Notes: generated by a model from the letters alone, not told the origin. DNA of 60,437 nucleotides from Alkalihalobacillus sp. YIM B00296 (GCF_020179385.1 NZ_JAIBLJ010000018.1:1-60437); one strand, 5' to 3'; shown: positions 33,466-42,666, counted from the stretch's first letter. Made by a program: numbers and translations.

Positions 33466-34269
33466 ATGCCATATATCAATGTAGAAGATCATGTGGAATT
33501 GTACTATGAAGATGTGGGGGAAGGGGTACCAGTCATTTTCATCCATGGGGTTTGGATGAGCAGCCGCTTCTTCAAGAATCAAACCGAGCATTTCAGGAAG
33601 GATCACCGTATCATCCTTTTGGATTTGAGGGGGCACGGGCAATCGGCGAAAGTACACCATGGCCATACTGTGGCGAATTATGCGAGGGATCTGCACAGTT
33701 TCATTGAAAAAATGGAGCTGAAGAATGTTGTCCTGGTCGGCTGGTCGATGGGAGCATTCGTCGTATGGGATTATTTGCAACAGTTTGGTGAGGACAATGT
33801 CAAAGGAACGGTTATTGTCGATGAATTGGCCTCCGACTTCAAGTGGGATGATTTCCCGAGTGGTGCTTTCGATTTCCCGACATTGATCCATCTGATGCGG
33901 GAAGTGCAGAATAACCGGGAAGCCTTCCTGACCGAGTTCATACCGCTCATGTTCAAGGAAGAGTTGGATCCGAAAGATTTCAAGTGGATGCTGGAAGAAA
34001 CTACGAAACTTCCGGAATCTGTCGCAAGTGCGATCCTGTTCGATCAGACGGTGGTCGATTATCGCAATCAGTTTAAAAACATCAAGGTGCCGACCCTGCT
34101 CTGTTTCGGGAGAGCGGAAAAACTGATTCCTGTCGGAGCAGGTGTGTTTTTGAATGAACACATCGTAAATTCCCATCTGGTCGTATTCGAAGACAGCTGC
34201 CACTGTCCATTCCTAGAGGAAGCTGAAGTGTTCAACGAGGTCGTAACAGAGTTCGTACAATCATTATAA
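33466..34269 (+). CDS. Alpha/beta hydrolase of the azole-peptide operon
   Basis: 267 residues of the alpha/beta hydrolase fold. The oxyanion-side motif is FIHGVWMSS, the nucleophile elbow is GWSMG, and the C-terminal DSCHCPFLEE region holds the catalytic His. An Asp lies after the CFGRAEKLIP strand. It is 67 bases after the SagB-like gene on the same strand and is followed by a terminator, so it is probably the last gene of the azole-peptide operon. Candidate roles are leader or C-terminal processing, self-protection, or no link at all. The family alone does not decide. Confidence 0.85.
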   Translation: MPYINVEDHVELYYEDVGEGVPVIFIHGVWMSSRFFKNQTEHFRKDHRIILLDLRGHGQSAKVHHGHTVANYARDLHSFIEKMELKNVVLVGWSMGAFVVWDYLQQFGEDNVKGTVIVDELASDFKWDDFPSGAFDFPTLIHLMREVQNNREAFLTEFIPLMFKEELDPKDFKWMLEETTKLPESVASAILFDQTVVDYRNQFKNIKVPTLLCFGRAEKLIPVGAGVFLNEHIVNSHLVVFEDSCHCPFLEEAEVFNEVVTEFVQSL

Positions 34270-34275
34270 AAGGAT

Positions 34276-34307
34276 AACCCTGAAGACATTGTCTCCAGGG
34301 TACTTTT
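34276..34307 (+). terminator. Terminator of the azole-peptide operon
   Basis: ACCCTG-A-AGACA pairs with TGTCT-C-CAGGGT and is followed by ACTTTT. It lies seven bases after the hydrolase stop. Confidence 0.75.
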
Positions 34308-34342
34308 ATGGTTTAGGTACTGGTTCAATAATGTACAGGGCT

Positions 34343-34475
34343 GTGCGATTCTTTGGCCGGTAATTCAATTATCTAAGGAGCTGTGCAATTCTTTTGAAAA
34401 TGATGCAATGCATTTTTAAAATAGGGCAATTAATTTAAAAACAGAGCAATTGTTTTTGAAAACGGTGCAATTAAG
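34343..34475. repeat. Phased phrase array C (GTGCAATT, 20-21-bp period)
   Basis: GCAAT-type cores begin at 34345 (GCGAT), 34385, 34405, 34426, 34446 and 34467, with a degenerate TCAATT near 34366. Steps are 20 or 21 (40 across the degenerate unit). The phrase reads roughly GTGCAATT-CTTTTGAAAA. It lies between the convergent hydrolase and MocR genes. Confidence 0.82.
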
Positions 34476-34635
34476 AGGACTACACGTTCCAATAGATGAA
34501 AAAAATCGGTCTCTCACCGATTTTAACGATCATAAAGGTAAAAAACGATTGGATGACAGTCTTTTTTAGCAAAAAACTTCCACTTGTACGCTGTTTCTGT
34601 CTCTACATCTCGACCACCGCTTTTGATGTAACCTC

Positions 34636-35976
34636 TCACACAAAAATCTCGCGGATACCTTTTCCTATTTTTTCAACACCGATTTTTATTTTGGCATCGG
34701 GTACCTGCGTTACGCTCAGCCGGATCCAGTTTTCCTTCCTATAGTCTGGCAGATACATATTCGTCGCGTCTTGGACGAGGACATTCTTTTTCTTCAAATG
34801 ATTGACAAGGTGCCTTGCCTTCATCCGTCCTGGTAACTTAATCGTTGAATAAAAACCGGAGTCTCCTCCTGTAAATGCAGCTTCGGGTGGAAGGTACTGA
34901 AGATAGGACTGCTTAAGGATGGTACCCTTTTTCTTATATTGCTTTCTGAGTTTATCGATATGCGCCATGAACATCCCGCTCTGCAAATAAATTTCTAGGG
35001 CCCCCTGGGTGAGGACAGGGGTATGGACGTCCGCCGCGAATTTGGCTTTGGTGAAGCTTTCAAGCAGCGCTTCTGGTAACACCGCTAGACCTAACCTTAG
35101 ACCGGGCAACAGCACTTTGGAGAAGCTTTTTGTATAGATAATCCTGCCAGAAGGATCATAGGCAAACATCGGGTCTGCCTTTCTCCGTGTGTCCAGGTCT
35201 CCCATATAATCGTCTTCAATGATGTAAACGTCATATTTCTGGACCAGCTCCACGATTTTCCGTTTTTCCTCATTCGAGTAGCTGTAACCTGTTGGATTTT
35301 GAAATCGTGATACCGTGTAAAAAAATTTGATGCTTCCTTCCTTGAAGGTTTTCTCTAAATGGTCAAAGTCGATCCCGCTGTTGGTCATTTCAATTCCAAT
35401 TGCTTTAAAACCACGGGTGGATAAGGATTCGATAAAGCTGAAATGTGTCGGCTGTTCAACACAGATTTCCGTTTTTCCGTTTGGAAAGGGAAGAGAAACA
35501 AGGACATCAAGTGCTTGTTGTGAGCCTGAAACGACACAAATCCTCTCTGGAGGAGCAAAAACCTGGAGATCCTGCAACTGTTTTGAAAGCTGGTGGCGCA
35601 GTGAAGTCAACCCCAAAGGCTCCGAGTATTGAAACATTTCTTCCTTGTAAAGGTCGATCGCTTGATTCATGCAATGTTGATAATCCCGGTAAGGCATCTT
35701 GCTGGGGTCAGGACCTGCAGAGCAGAAATCGATCAATCCTTGTACGATGTCACCATCTGACTTTTTCCTGCCGACAAGGAAATAACCGTTTTTCGGGACA
35801 GAGTAAATCCTGTGTCCTTTTTCTAGTTCACTATAGGCTCTGACGACCGAATTGATACTGCATTGGAGCTCTTTTGAAAAAGCACGGACCGAGGGCAGCC
35901 GTGAACCGGGCTTCAGGCGGCCATCCCCCATCCTGATCTCGATTTCCTTTATGATTTCTTCGTATTTCGTAGACAA
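34636..35976 (-). CDS. MocR-type regulator (GntR HTH fused to aminotransferase domain)
   Basis: 446 residues. The N-terminal GntR winged helix (about 1-75) has GRLKPGSRLPSVRAFSKELQCSINSVVRAYSELE. A fold-type I aminotransferase domain follows, with NPTGYSYS, EDDYMGDLD and the PLP lysine in YTKSFSKVLLPGLRLG. MocR proteins sense metabolites through PLP and usually control a neighbouring, often divergent, gene. The start is TTG at 35976 with GGGGAGG upstream. The divergent neighbour is the class D beta-lactamase; the convergent neighbour is the azole-peptide operon. The effector is unknown. Confidence 0.88.
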   Translation of the reverse strand: MSTKYEEIIKEIEIRMGDGRLKPGSRLPSVRAFSKELQCSINSVVRAYSELEKGHRIYSVPKNGYFLVGRKKSDGDIVQGLIDFCSAGPDPSKMPYRDYQHCMNQAIDLYKEEMFQYSEPLGLTSLRHQLSKQLQDLQVFAPPERICVVSGSQQALDVLVSLPFPNGKTEICVEQPTHFSFIESLSTRGFKAIGIEMTNSGIDFDHLEKTFKEGSIKFFYTVSRFQNPTGYSYSNEEKRKIVELVQKYDVYIIEDDYMGDLDTRRKADPMFAYDPSGRIIYTKSFSKVLLPGLRLGLAVLPEALLESFTKAKFAADVHTPVLTQGALEIYLQSGMFMAHIDKLRKQYKKKGTILKQSYLQYLPPEAAFTGGDSGFYSTIKLPGRMKARHLVNHLKKKNVLVQDATNMYLPDYRKENWIRLSVTQVPDAKIKIGVEKIGKGIREIFV

Positions 35977-36113
35977 TCAGGATCCTCCCCTTTAGATCTG
36001 TATGGGTACAGTTCGAAAAAATGAACCTTTTCGAGATAAATCATGTTACGTATAGTTGATGATATCACAAGCTTGTTCATGGGAAATACCTATCAAAAGA
36101 AGGAGGATGTAAA

Positions 36114-36908
36114 ATGAAGATGTTGAGGACTGCCTCATTACTTGTATTTTCTTTTTTATTTGTATTTTTAGGAATGGGTACAGTAACAGGAGCAGAATAT
36201 CAAAAGCTGAAGGACTTGGAAATCGGGGAGTTTTTTAATGGTAAAGAAGGGACAATGGTATTGAAAAATCTCCAGAACGATCAGGTTTATGTATACAATA
36301 AAGAGAGAAGCATGGAAAGATTCACTCCTGAATCCACTTTTAAAGTTCCGAATGCATTGATTGGATTGGAAACCTTAGCGGTAAGGGATGAATATGAAGT
36401 AAAACGCTGGGATGGGGTCACTAGGCAATTTGCAGATTGGAATAGAGATCATACTTTAGCTTCAGGTATGAGATATTCGGTTATCTGGTATTATCAAGAC
36501 ATGGCACGTGATATTGGTGAAGAACAAATGCAGAGTCATGTTGATCTTATACAGTATGGAAACCAGGATATAAGCGGTGGAATTGATTCTTTTTGGCTGG
36601 ACAGCAGCATGGAAATCTCAGCTTTGGAACAAGCAGATTTTATAGAAAAGCTGGTGGAGGAAGAGCTTCCTTTTGAAGAAAGACATCAAAAAACCGTTAA
36701 ACGTATGATGATCCAGGATGAGCAGGATGAATATACCCTCTATGGGAAAACAGGGACAAGGCTGTCAGACTTTGGTCTTGGATGGTTTGTCGGGTTTATC
36801 GAGACAGGAAATACGACATGGGTTTACGCAGTTAACATTGATGGCAGTGGAACCCAAGCGAAAAATATTACACTAGAGACTCTAAAAAAGAAGAACATAA
36901 TTGACTAG
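36114..36908 (+). CDS. Class D beta-lactamase (Bacillus BPU-like)
   Basis: 264 residues with a Sec signal (about 1-26). All class D motifs are present: S74-T-F-K77 with the nucleophile and carbamylated lysine, S122-V-I, Y148-G-N, WLDSS at 161-165, and K212-T-G-T. The length is typical. The pattern is close to the chromosomal class D enzymes of Bacillaceae. It hydrolyses penicillins in the family; the activity level here is unknown. ATG at 36114 has AAGGAGGATG upstream. It is divergent from the MocR gene and followed by a terminator at 36922-36950. Confidence 0.9.
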   Translation: MKMLRTASLLVFSFLFVFLGMGTVTGAEYQKLKDLEIGEFFNGKEGTMVLKNLQNDQVYVYNKERSMERFTPESTFKVPNALIGLETLAVRDEYEVKRWDGVTRQFADWNRDHTLASGMRYSVIWYYQDMARDIGEEQMQSHVDLIQYGNQDISGGIDSFWLDSSMEISALEQADFIEKLVEEELPFEERHQKTVKRMMIQDEQDEYTLYGKTGTRLSDFGLGWFVGFIETGNTTWVYAVNIDGSGTQAKNITLETLKKKNIID

Positions 36909-37541
36909 AAAAAAAGCAATCGGACGCGTTTCCATATAACGCGTCCTTTCGTATGCCGACCACTTCTATTGAGTGCCAAAATCCGGATCAAAGGTCCGCA
37001 CAAGGGCTTCATAACACAACTCTAGTTTTATCAGCCTGAAATGGATAAAAAGGTATTTAAATTTCTTTCCTCCAATAAACGAATAGCGTTAGTTTTATTT
37101 TAGCTAATACAAAAGCTTTGCAACACTTTTTTATTAAAATTTGGTAAATTAATTTCTTACAATATGGCCCTCAGCAACCGGGGATACTAATACTGAAATT
37201 CCAAGTCATCTAGATAAGCCAAGCCATTGGTTGAACAAAGAAATTTCTTAATCTAAAAGGGGTATTAATGGAATAAGCTCCTTGTTAATAACAGCAAATT
37301 TTAAAGAAAATTGGCGTATCCCTATGTAATATGTGTGGTACGCTTTTATTTTTACAGTCAAAGCAACAAAATCAAAAACAGGATGTTTTGGATTTTCTCA
37401 AGGGTTGTTTTGCTTCTTTTAAAAACTAAGGTTTTCCGGCTACCGGTTGGATCAGCTATTCATTACCCGGAGCCTTTCGATCTATTATACATGGCATGAT
37501 AGGAATTCGCGGCATCCCATTAGGGAAATGACAATAAAGTC
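36909..37541. other. Intergenic region without recognisable gene
   Basis: Apart from the beta-lactamase terminator I see nothing certain. Frames at 37311-37499 and 37447-37653 lack ribosome sites. Confidence 0.5.
36922..36950 (+). terminator. Terminator after the beta-lactamase gene
   Basis: GGACGCGTT and AACGCGTCC form a perfect 9-base-pair stem, followed by TTTC. Confidence 0.8.
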
Positions 37542-37988
37542 TCAATCATATCGAAACGATTCAGCGAGTTTTTCTATCTGGTGTTTTTCCAAAGCAGGGG
37601 TAGTTGAAGTCAATAGATACGAATGTTCATCATCGACTGGAAAGAGAAAATGAAAACGTTGGGTAACTTCCATGCTCTTGACATGCTCTAACACAAATCG
37701 GGTATTGTTATAGTACCAGTCTGATTTAATTTCATCGGCATGAAGTCCCCCTTCAAAATCAGGGATGATTTCAGTATCAAATTCTTCTGTCTTGATGTAT
37801 TGAAGGGTGGCGACTTCTTTGTCATTTTTTTGAAGGGACCATCCGTTTTTTTCGTCCATGGTAATCGTTTCATAGATATCATCTTCCGTTTCAAATGTAA
37901 ACATGCCACTTTCCTCGGACATCGTAGTCCCGCATCCGCTAAGGACAACAAGAAAAGCGATCATGCTTATTACAAATAGACCTCTCAT
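37542..37988 (-). CDS. Putative lipoprotein of unknown function
   Basis: 148 residues. The signal ends in VVLSGC (lipobox, Cys at about 19). The mature part is acidic with alternating strands (WSLQKNDKEVATLQYIKTEEF and FHFLFPVDDEHSYLLTST), suggesting a small beta-rich extracellular domain. I do not recognise the family. ATG at 37988 is preferred over the in-frame GTG at 37997, because GGAAGGTGG overlaps the latter and is well placed for the former. No operon partner. Confidence 0.65.
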   Translation of the reverse strand: MRGLFVISMIAFLVVLSGCGTTMSEESGMFTFETEDDIYETITMDEKNGWSLQKNDKEVATLQYIKTEEFDTEIIPDFEGGLHADEIKSDWYYNNTRFVLEHVKSMEVTQRFHFLFPVDDEHSYLLTSTTPALEKHQIEKLAESFRYD

Positions 37989-38098
37989 AGCATCCACCTT
38001 CCTGTTAAAATTCCCTATAATAGGCTTATTCTAACAAAAATAAGAAATACCTTTATATGAATTAAAAAGAGCTTGGTATTGGCGAACGCGTACGATTT

Positions 38099-38161
38099 AA
38101 TGAATGCCCACCAGTTTTTCATCCATCGCTTTCAATCCTTCATCCATCACTTCCGATTCTT
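38099..38161. repeat. Phased phrase array F (CATCCATCRCTT, 21-bp step), weak
   Basis: CATCCATCGCTT begins at 38120 and CATCCATCACTT at 38141, 21 bases apart, with similar bases around them. Only two clear copies, so it is weaker than the other arrays. Confidence 0.5.
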
Positions 38162-38234
38162 TCTTTGTATTCCTATGCACAGTCTACTTATGACCACATG
38201 ATAGAGTTTACACTCAACAAGTACGAAAAGAAGA

Positions 38235-38251
38235 TGTTAGGTATCTTTACA
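38235..38251. promoter_or_regulatory. TnrA/GlnR box 1
   Basis: TGTTA-GGTATCT-TTACA matches the consensus TGTNAN7TNACA at every fixed position. It lies 52 bases upstream of box 2. Confidence 0.82.
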
Positions 38252-38286
38252 AACAAAGAAAGATGTAAAGTTAAAAGTAAAAACCA

Positions 38287-38303
38287 TGTTAGATATTCTT
38301 ACA
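38287..38303. promoter_or_regulatory. TnrA/GlnR box 2
   Basis: TGTTA-GATATTC-TTACA also matches TGTNAN7TNACA at every fixed position. Two boxes five helical turns apart indicate nitrogen control of the downstream nitrate genes. Confidence 0.85.
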
Positions 38304-38566
38304 TTATTATGTTCGTAACAGAAAAAATATGAAATACTTTTATCCAATACTACGACAGCTTAACTAACGGAGAGAAGCTGAGGGGGAAAAATATATTTAG
38401 TTAGTAATCGATCTAACCAGATGATTAACCCAAGCATTATTGTCGGCGAAGCAGTAGTTTACGGCCAATGGCCTGAAAAAACAACAGGTCGACATTTCGC
38501 TTTAACAATTTAAAGCGTTCATTGGACAAATGTTTTTCATTCTTATGATGGATAGGAGGGAATACA

Positions 38567-38644
38567 ATGATCCGAAAAACGAGGGATATTGGTGTATTAA
38601 CCTTTTTGATTTTAGCCATTCAAGTATGGTTCCAGAGATTTTAA
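38567..38644 (+). CDS. Possible 25-residue membrane peptide upstream of narK
   Basis: A short frame with a strong ribosome site (AGGAGGG at 38554-38560) and ATG at 38567. It encodes a basic N-terminus followed by one hydrophobic helix (GVLTFLILAIQVWF). It ends 30 bases before narK. It could be a leader peptide that couples translation or a small membrane subunit. The ribosome site is the only support. Confidence 0.4.
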   Translation: MIRKTRDIGVLTFLILAIQVWFQRF

Positions 38645-38674
38645 TTCAACCGTAAGAGGAGGCATTTATTCATA

Positions 38675-39868
38675 ATGAAAGGCCAAAAAGTTGCTTTATG
38701 GTTTTCAACCATCGCAATGATACTATCATTTACCGTTTGGTCGTTGATTGCCCAGGCTGCGCCCATGATACAGAGCATGTACCGCTTAAGCGATACGAAA
38801 CTTAGCCTGCTTATCGCGATACCTGTCCTTTTAGGTTCAGTGATGCGGATTCCACTAGGTATTGCCGCTGACCGTTTTGGCGGGAGGAAGGTCTATACGT
38901 TGACAATGCTTATCCTAATCCTTCCTTTAATAGGGGCAGGGTTCTCAACTTCCTTTGAAATGCTGTTATTTTGGGCTTTTTTGATTGGACTAGGTGGGGC
39001 TACCTTTGCAATTGCCATTACTTACGTTTCTCAATGGTATTCAACGAAAAGCCAGGGGTATGTATTAGGGATTGTAGGATTAGGGAATATCGGAACTGCT
39101 GTTTCAGCCTTCACTGTCCCTACTATGGTTTCGAAGTTCGGCTTATCATGGACGTTTTGGGGAGGCGCCCTATTAATAGGCTTGATGAGCATCATTTTTT
39201 GGTTGTGTACAAAAGAGGCACCTCTTACCCATAAAAAAACAACAGTAAAAGAACAGTTATCTGTTATAAAATATCAATCCCTGTGGATATTATCTCTATT
39301 CTACTTTCTTACCTTTGGAGGGTTCATAGCGTTCAGTCTTTATTTACCAACATTATTAAAAGGACTTTACGACGTTTCATTAGTCGATGTAGGGATAAAA
39401 ACAGCAGGGTTTGTGGTGGTTGCTACATTCGTAAGACCTTTAGGAGGGTACCTTGCTGATCGTTTTGGAGCTATAAAGCTATTAACGATTCTGTTTACCG
39501 GTATGGTAGGTACTTCGATTTTGATTCCTTTCGCAGTTGGAAATTTTATAGTATTCAGCATGGGATTCTTATTGATGGGTGCTTTTCTTGGGGCAGGAAA
39601 TGGTGCAGTCTTTAAACTTGTTCCCGATGTTGCCCCTGGACAAACAGGAGCCTCATCCGGAATCATTGGCGCAATCGGGGGGATCGGAGGATTCGTCTTA
39701 CCATTGATCCTTGGATTTACAAAAGAGTTGACAGGTAGTTATACATTGGGATTCGGGCTTTTTTCGATCAATGCCGTGATATGTCTAGTGGGATTAAAAC
39801 ATATGATCAGAGATGGAAAAACAAGCAAGCAGAAGAAAAATGTCAAAGCTCTACCATCTATTCACTAA
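38675..39868 (+). CDS. Nitrate/nitrite MFS transporter (NarK/NasA type)
   Basis: 397 residues with twelve predicted membrane segments. Both nitrate-signature regions of the NNP family are visible: GLGGATFAIAITYVSQWY (about 104-121) and GAIGGIGGFVLPLILG (about 330-345). The MFS motif GIAADRFGGRK lies in loop 2-3. The context with nitrite and nitrate reductases behind TnrA boxes shows it is the nitrate importer for assimilation, comparable to NasA. ATG at 38675 has AGAGGAGG upstream at slightly long spacing. It is 16 bases before nirB. Confidence 0.9.
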   Translation: MKGQKVALWFSTIAMILSFTVWSLIAQAAPMIQSMYRLSDTKLSLLIAIPVLLGSVMRIPLGIAADRFGGRKVYTLTMLILILPLIGAGFSTSFEMLLFWAFLIGLGGATFAIAITYVSQWYSTKSQGYVLGIVGLGNIGTAVSAFTVPTMVSKFGLSWTFWGGALLIGLMSIIFWLCTKEAPLTHKKTTVKEQLSVIKYQSLWILSLFYFLTFGGFIAFSLYLPTLLKGLYDVSLVDVGIKTAGFVVVATFVRPLGGYLADRFGAIKLLTILFTGMVGTSILIPFAVGNFIVFSMGFLLMGAFLGAGNGAVFKLVPDVAPGQTGASSGIIGAIGGIGGFVLPLILGFTKELTGSYTLGFGLFSINAVICLVGLKHMIRDGKTSKQKKNVKALPSIH

Positions 39869-39884
39869 AACGGAGGGAACATAA

Positions 39885-42290
39885 ATGGAGAAGAAAAAAT
39901 TAGTATTAGTTGGAAATGGAATGGCAGGGGTTCGCTGTATTGAAGAAATTTTGAAAATCGATCCAGAAGCATTCGATATCACGATTTTCGGCCGTGAACC
40001 ACATCCAAACTATAACCGTATCCTTTTATCGACCGTACTTCAAGGGGACACCTCTATAGATGACATCACGCTCAACGAAAGAGATTGGTATGCAAAGAAT
40101 AACATCCAACTCTACACAGGAGAATCTGTGATAAAGATTGATAAAGACAGAAAACAAGTGCATACAGACAAAGGGAAGCAAGTACAATACGATGAATTGA
40201 TCCTTGCGACAGGTTCCTTACCATTCATGCTTCCGCTACCAGGTGCAGACAAGGAAGGTGTAACAGCTTTTCGGGACATAAAAGATTGTCAAACCATGAT
40301 CGAAACGTCCCAGCAGTATGAAAAGGCCGTAGTCATTGGTGGAGGACTCTTAGGATTAGAAGCTGCCAGGGGATTGCTAAATCTTGGCATGGAAGTGGAT
40401 GTCGTCCATATATGCGACTATCTGATGGAAAGACAGCTTGATCCAACTGCTTCTAAAATGCTTCAAAAAGAACTTGAGTCACAAGGAATGAACTTTCTCC
40501 TCAACAAACAGACTGAAAAGATCCTCGGAAAAGAGCGCGTGAAGGGTTTGCGTTTTAAAGATGGATCAAAAGTCTCTGCTGATTTGGTTGTCATGGCTGT
40601 CGGAATCAGACCAGACGTACAGTTAGCTAAGAACAGCGGTATCCAGGTCAATCGAGGAATTGTTGTGGATGATTATATGCAGACAGATGACCCTAATATT
40701 TATGCAGTTGGGGAGTGTGCAGAACACCGGGAAATTGTTTACGGCTTGGTAGCCCCTCTTTATGATCAAGGTAAAATTTTAGCAGAGAAAATCTGCGGTG
40801 TGGAAGGGAAGAAGTACGAAGGTTCCGTGGTTTCGACACAATTGAAAGTATCAGGGGTGGATGTTTTCTCTGCAGGTCACTTTTTGGATAGCGATGATAC
40901 GAATTCCATCAAAGTGTATGACGATTTTGATGGGACATATAAAAAGGTTGTGATCAGTGGGAACAAGGTTATTGGGGCTGTATTATTCGGTGAAATTAAA
41001 GAAGGGCCTAAACTATTGAGTATGATCAATAACGGCACTGATATTTCAGAACTTCCTAAGGTTTCGTTCCTTCAGGACTCGGGTGCTGAATCAGCTCAGA
41101 GTGCAGTTGTTACGATGGATAACAGTGAAGTTGTTTGCGGATGTAATGGTGTCACAAAGGGTGAAATCTGTGAATCCATTGTGGAAAACGGGCTGACCAC
41201 AGCTGATCAAGTAAAGGATCATACAAATGCCTCACGATCCTGCGGGGGATGTAAACCACTTGTTCAGGATCTTTTAGAATACACACTGGGTGACGAGTTT
41301 GACCAAAGTGAAATGAAAGAAGCAATTTGTGGATGCACCACATTAAGCCGTGAAGAAGTAATTGAAGAGATCAAGGATAAAAACTTAAAGTTTGTCAAAG
41401 AGATCATGAATGTCCTCGAATGGAAGAACGATGAGGGGTGCTCGAAATGCAGACCCGCACTCAATTACTACTTAGGAATGCTAAATCCTTCCGACTATGA
41501 CGATGAGGAAGAATCCCGGTTCGTCAATGAACGTTTGCATGCCAATATCCAGGCAGATGGAACCTATTCTGTTGTTCCGAGGATGTATGGCGGGGTGACC
41601 AATGCCAATGATCTAAGAAAAATTGCAGATGTAGCCGATAAATATCAAGTTCCTATGATCAAATTGACTGGGGGACAACGTATTGATCTTTTAGGAATCA
41701 AGAAAGAGGATCTTCCTAAAGTATGGGCTGACTTGGATATGCCTTCGGGATATGCGTATGGGAAGGCATTAAGAACCGTAAAAACATGCGTTGGCAGCCA
41801 ATTCTGCCGTTTTGGAACCCAGGATTCCACTCAGCTTGGCATCGACTTAGAAAAGAAATTTGAACGACTTAATACGCCACATAAAGTAAAAATGTCCGTG
41901 TCAGCTTGTCCAAGAAATTGTGCGGAATCAGGAATTAAAGATGTAGGGATCGTAGGGGTTGAAGGCGGTTTTGAAATTTATGTAGGTGGAAACGGCGGAA
42001 CTCATTTGCGTGGTGGAGATTTATTATGCACAGTGAAGACGGAACAAGAGGTCTTCGATATCACTGCATCTTTCCTCCAATATTACCGTGAAACGGCAAA
42101 TTACTTGGAAAGAACATCAAAGTGGGTGAACCGTATGGGGATCGAGCAAATCCGAGAGGTAATATTTGAAGAGGAAAACAGAAAACGGTTGATTGAGCGG
42201 ATGGATGAAGCCTTGATGAATACAAGAGACCCTTGGAGAGAAATTACAGAAAACCAAGAAAAACAAGAAAAGTTATTCCAAAATTTATAA
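39885..42290 (+). CDS. nirB: NAD(P)H nitrite reductase, large subunit
   Basis: 801 residues with the full NirB/NasD set. An FAD site VGNGMAGVRCIEEI is at the start, a second dinucleotide site VIGGGLLGLEAARGL at about 148-162. Two [2Fe-2S] BFD-type domains follow (CGCNGVTKGEIC...CGGC, near 420-460; CGCTT...CSKC near 485-525). The siroheme/[4Fe-4S] sites are CVGSQFC and CPRNC (about 635-690). It reduces nitrite to ammonium in the cytoplasm. ATG at 39885 has GGAGGGAA upstream. No siroheme methyltransferase (nasF-like) gene is in the operon. Confidence 0.95.
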   Translation: MEKKKLVLVGNGMAGVRCIEEILKIDPEAFDITIFGREPHPNYNRILLSTVLQGDTSIDDITLNERDWYAKNNIQLYTGESVIKIDKDRKQVHTDKGKQVQYDELILATGSLPFMLPLPGADKEGVTAFRDIKDCQTMIETSQQYEKAVVIGGGLLGLEAARGLLNLGMEVDVVHICDYLMERQLDPTASKMLQKELESQGMNFLLNKQTEKILGKERVKGLRFKDGSKVSADLVVMAVGIRPDVQLAKNSGIQVNRGIVVDDYMQTDDPNIYAVGECAEHREIVYGLVAPLYDQGKILAEKICGVEGKKYEGSVVSTQLKVSGVDVFSAGHFLDSDDTNSIKVYDDFDGTYKKVVISGNKVIGAVLFGEIKEGPKLLSMINNGTDISELPKVSFLQDSGAESAQSAVVTMDNSEVVCGCNGVTKGEICESIVENGLTTADQVKDHTNASRSCGGCKPLVQDLLEYTLGDEFDQSEMKEAICGCTTLSREEVIEEIKDKNLKFVKEIMNVLEWKNDEGCSKCRPALNYYLGMLNPSDYDDEEESRFVNERLHANIQADGTYSVVPRMYGGVTNANDLRKIADVADKYQVPMIKLTGGQRIDLLGIKKEDLPKVWADLDMPSGYAYGKALRTVKTCVGSQFCRFGTQDSTQLGIDLEKKFERLNTPHKVKMSVSACPRNCAESGIKDVGIVGVEGGFEIYVGGNGGTHLRGGDLLCTVKTEQEVFDITASFLQYYRETANYLERTSKWVNRMGIEQIREVIFEEENRKRLIERMDEALMNTRDPWREITENQEKQEKLFQNL

Positions 42291-42334
42291 GCACGGGTTC
42301 ACTGCATTGAGTGTGTCTAAGGAGGAAAAGACGG

Positions 42335-42640
42335 ATGGAGCGAATACAAGTAGCCAATGTTCGTGATCTGCCAGAAAAGATAGGTAAATCTATGAAAATT
42401 GGAAACTTCGACTTAGCTTTATTTAAGCTATCAAATGGAGATATACGGGCGGTTGAAAACAAGTGTCCTCACAAAGGAGGTATGCTTTCTCAGGGGCTCG
42501 TCAGCGGTGACTATGTATTTTGTCCATTACACGATTGGAAAATTTGTATGAAAGATGGCGAAGCACAAGCACCTGATCAAGGTTGTGTGAAAACATTCAA
42601 AGTAGAGATTCAAGATAAGAACGTTTATGTGTATGTATAA
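42335..42640 (+). CDS. nirD: Nitrite reductase small subunit, Rieske-type
   Basis: About 101 residues with a Rieske-like fold. CPHKGG (about 41-46) and CPLHDW (about 60-65) provide Cys-x-His pairs, so this small subunit may still bind a [2Fe-2S] cluster, unlike E. coli NirD, which has lost its ligands. I chose ATG at 42335 because AAGGAGG ends 8 bases before; the longer frame from GTG at 42311 would place the ribosome site inside the gene. It is 44 bases after nirB and 26 before nasC. Confidence 0.9.
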   Translation: MERIQVANVRDLPEKIGKSMKIGNFDLALFKLSNGDIRAVENKCPHKGGMLSQGLVSGDYVFCPLHDWKICMKDGEAQAPDQGCVKTFKVEIQDKNVYVYV

Positions 42641-42666
42641 CAGAGCAATCAAAAGGTGGACCAGTT

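Larger units (their letters stand above)
37989..38566. other. Regulatory region of the nitrate operon
   Basis: It contains the weak phrase array F (38099-38161), two TnrA/GlnR boxes (38235-38251, 38287-38303) and a perfect stem CGCTTTAA/TTAAAGCG at 38498-38517 without a T run. No gene is seen. Confidence 0.6.

Noticed and set aside
37311-37653. Two overlapping short open frames
   Set aside because: No ribosome sites; the second overlaps the lipoprotein gene on the other strand.
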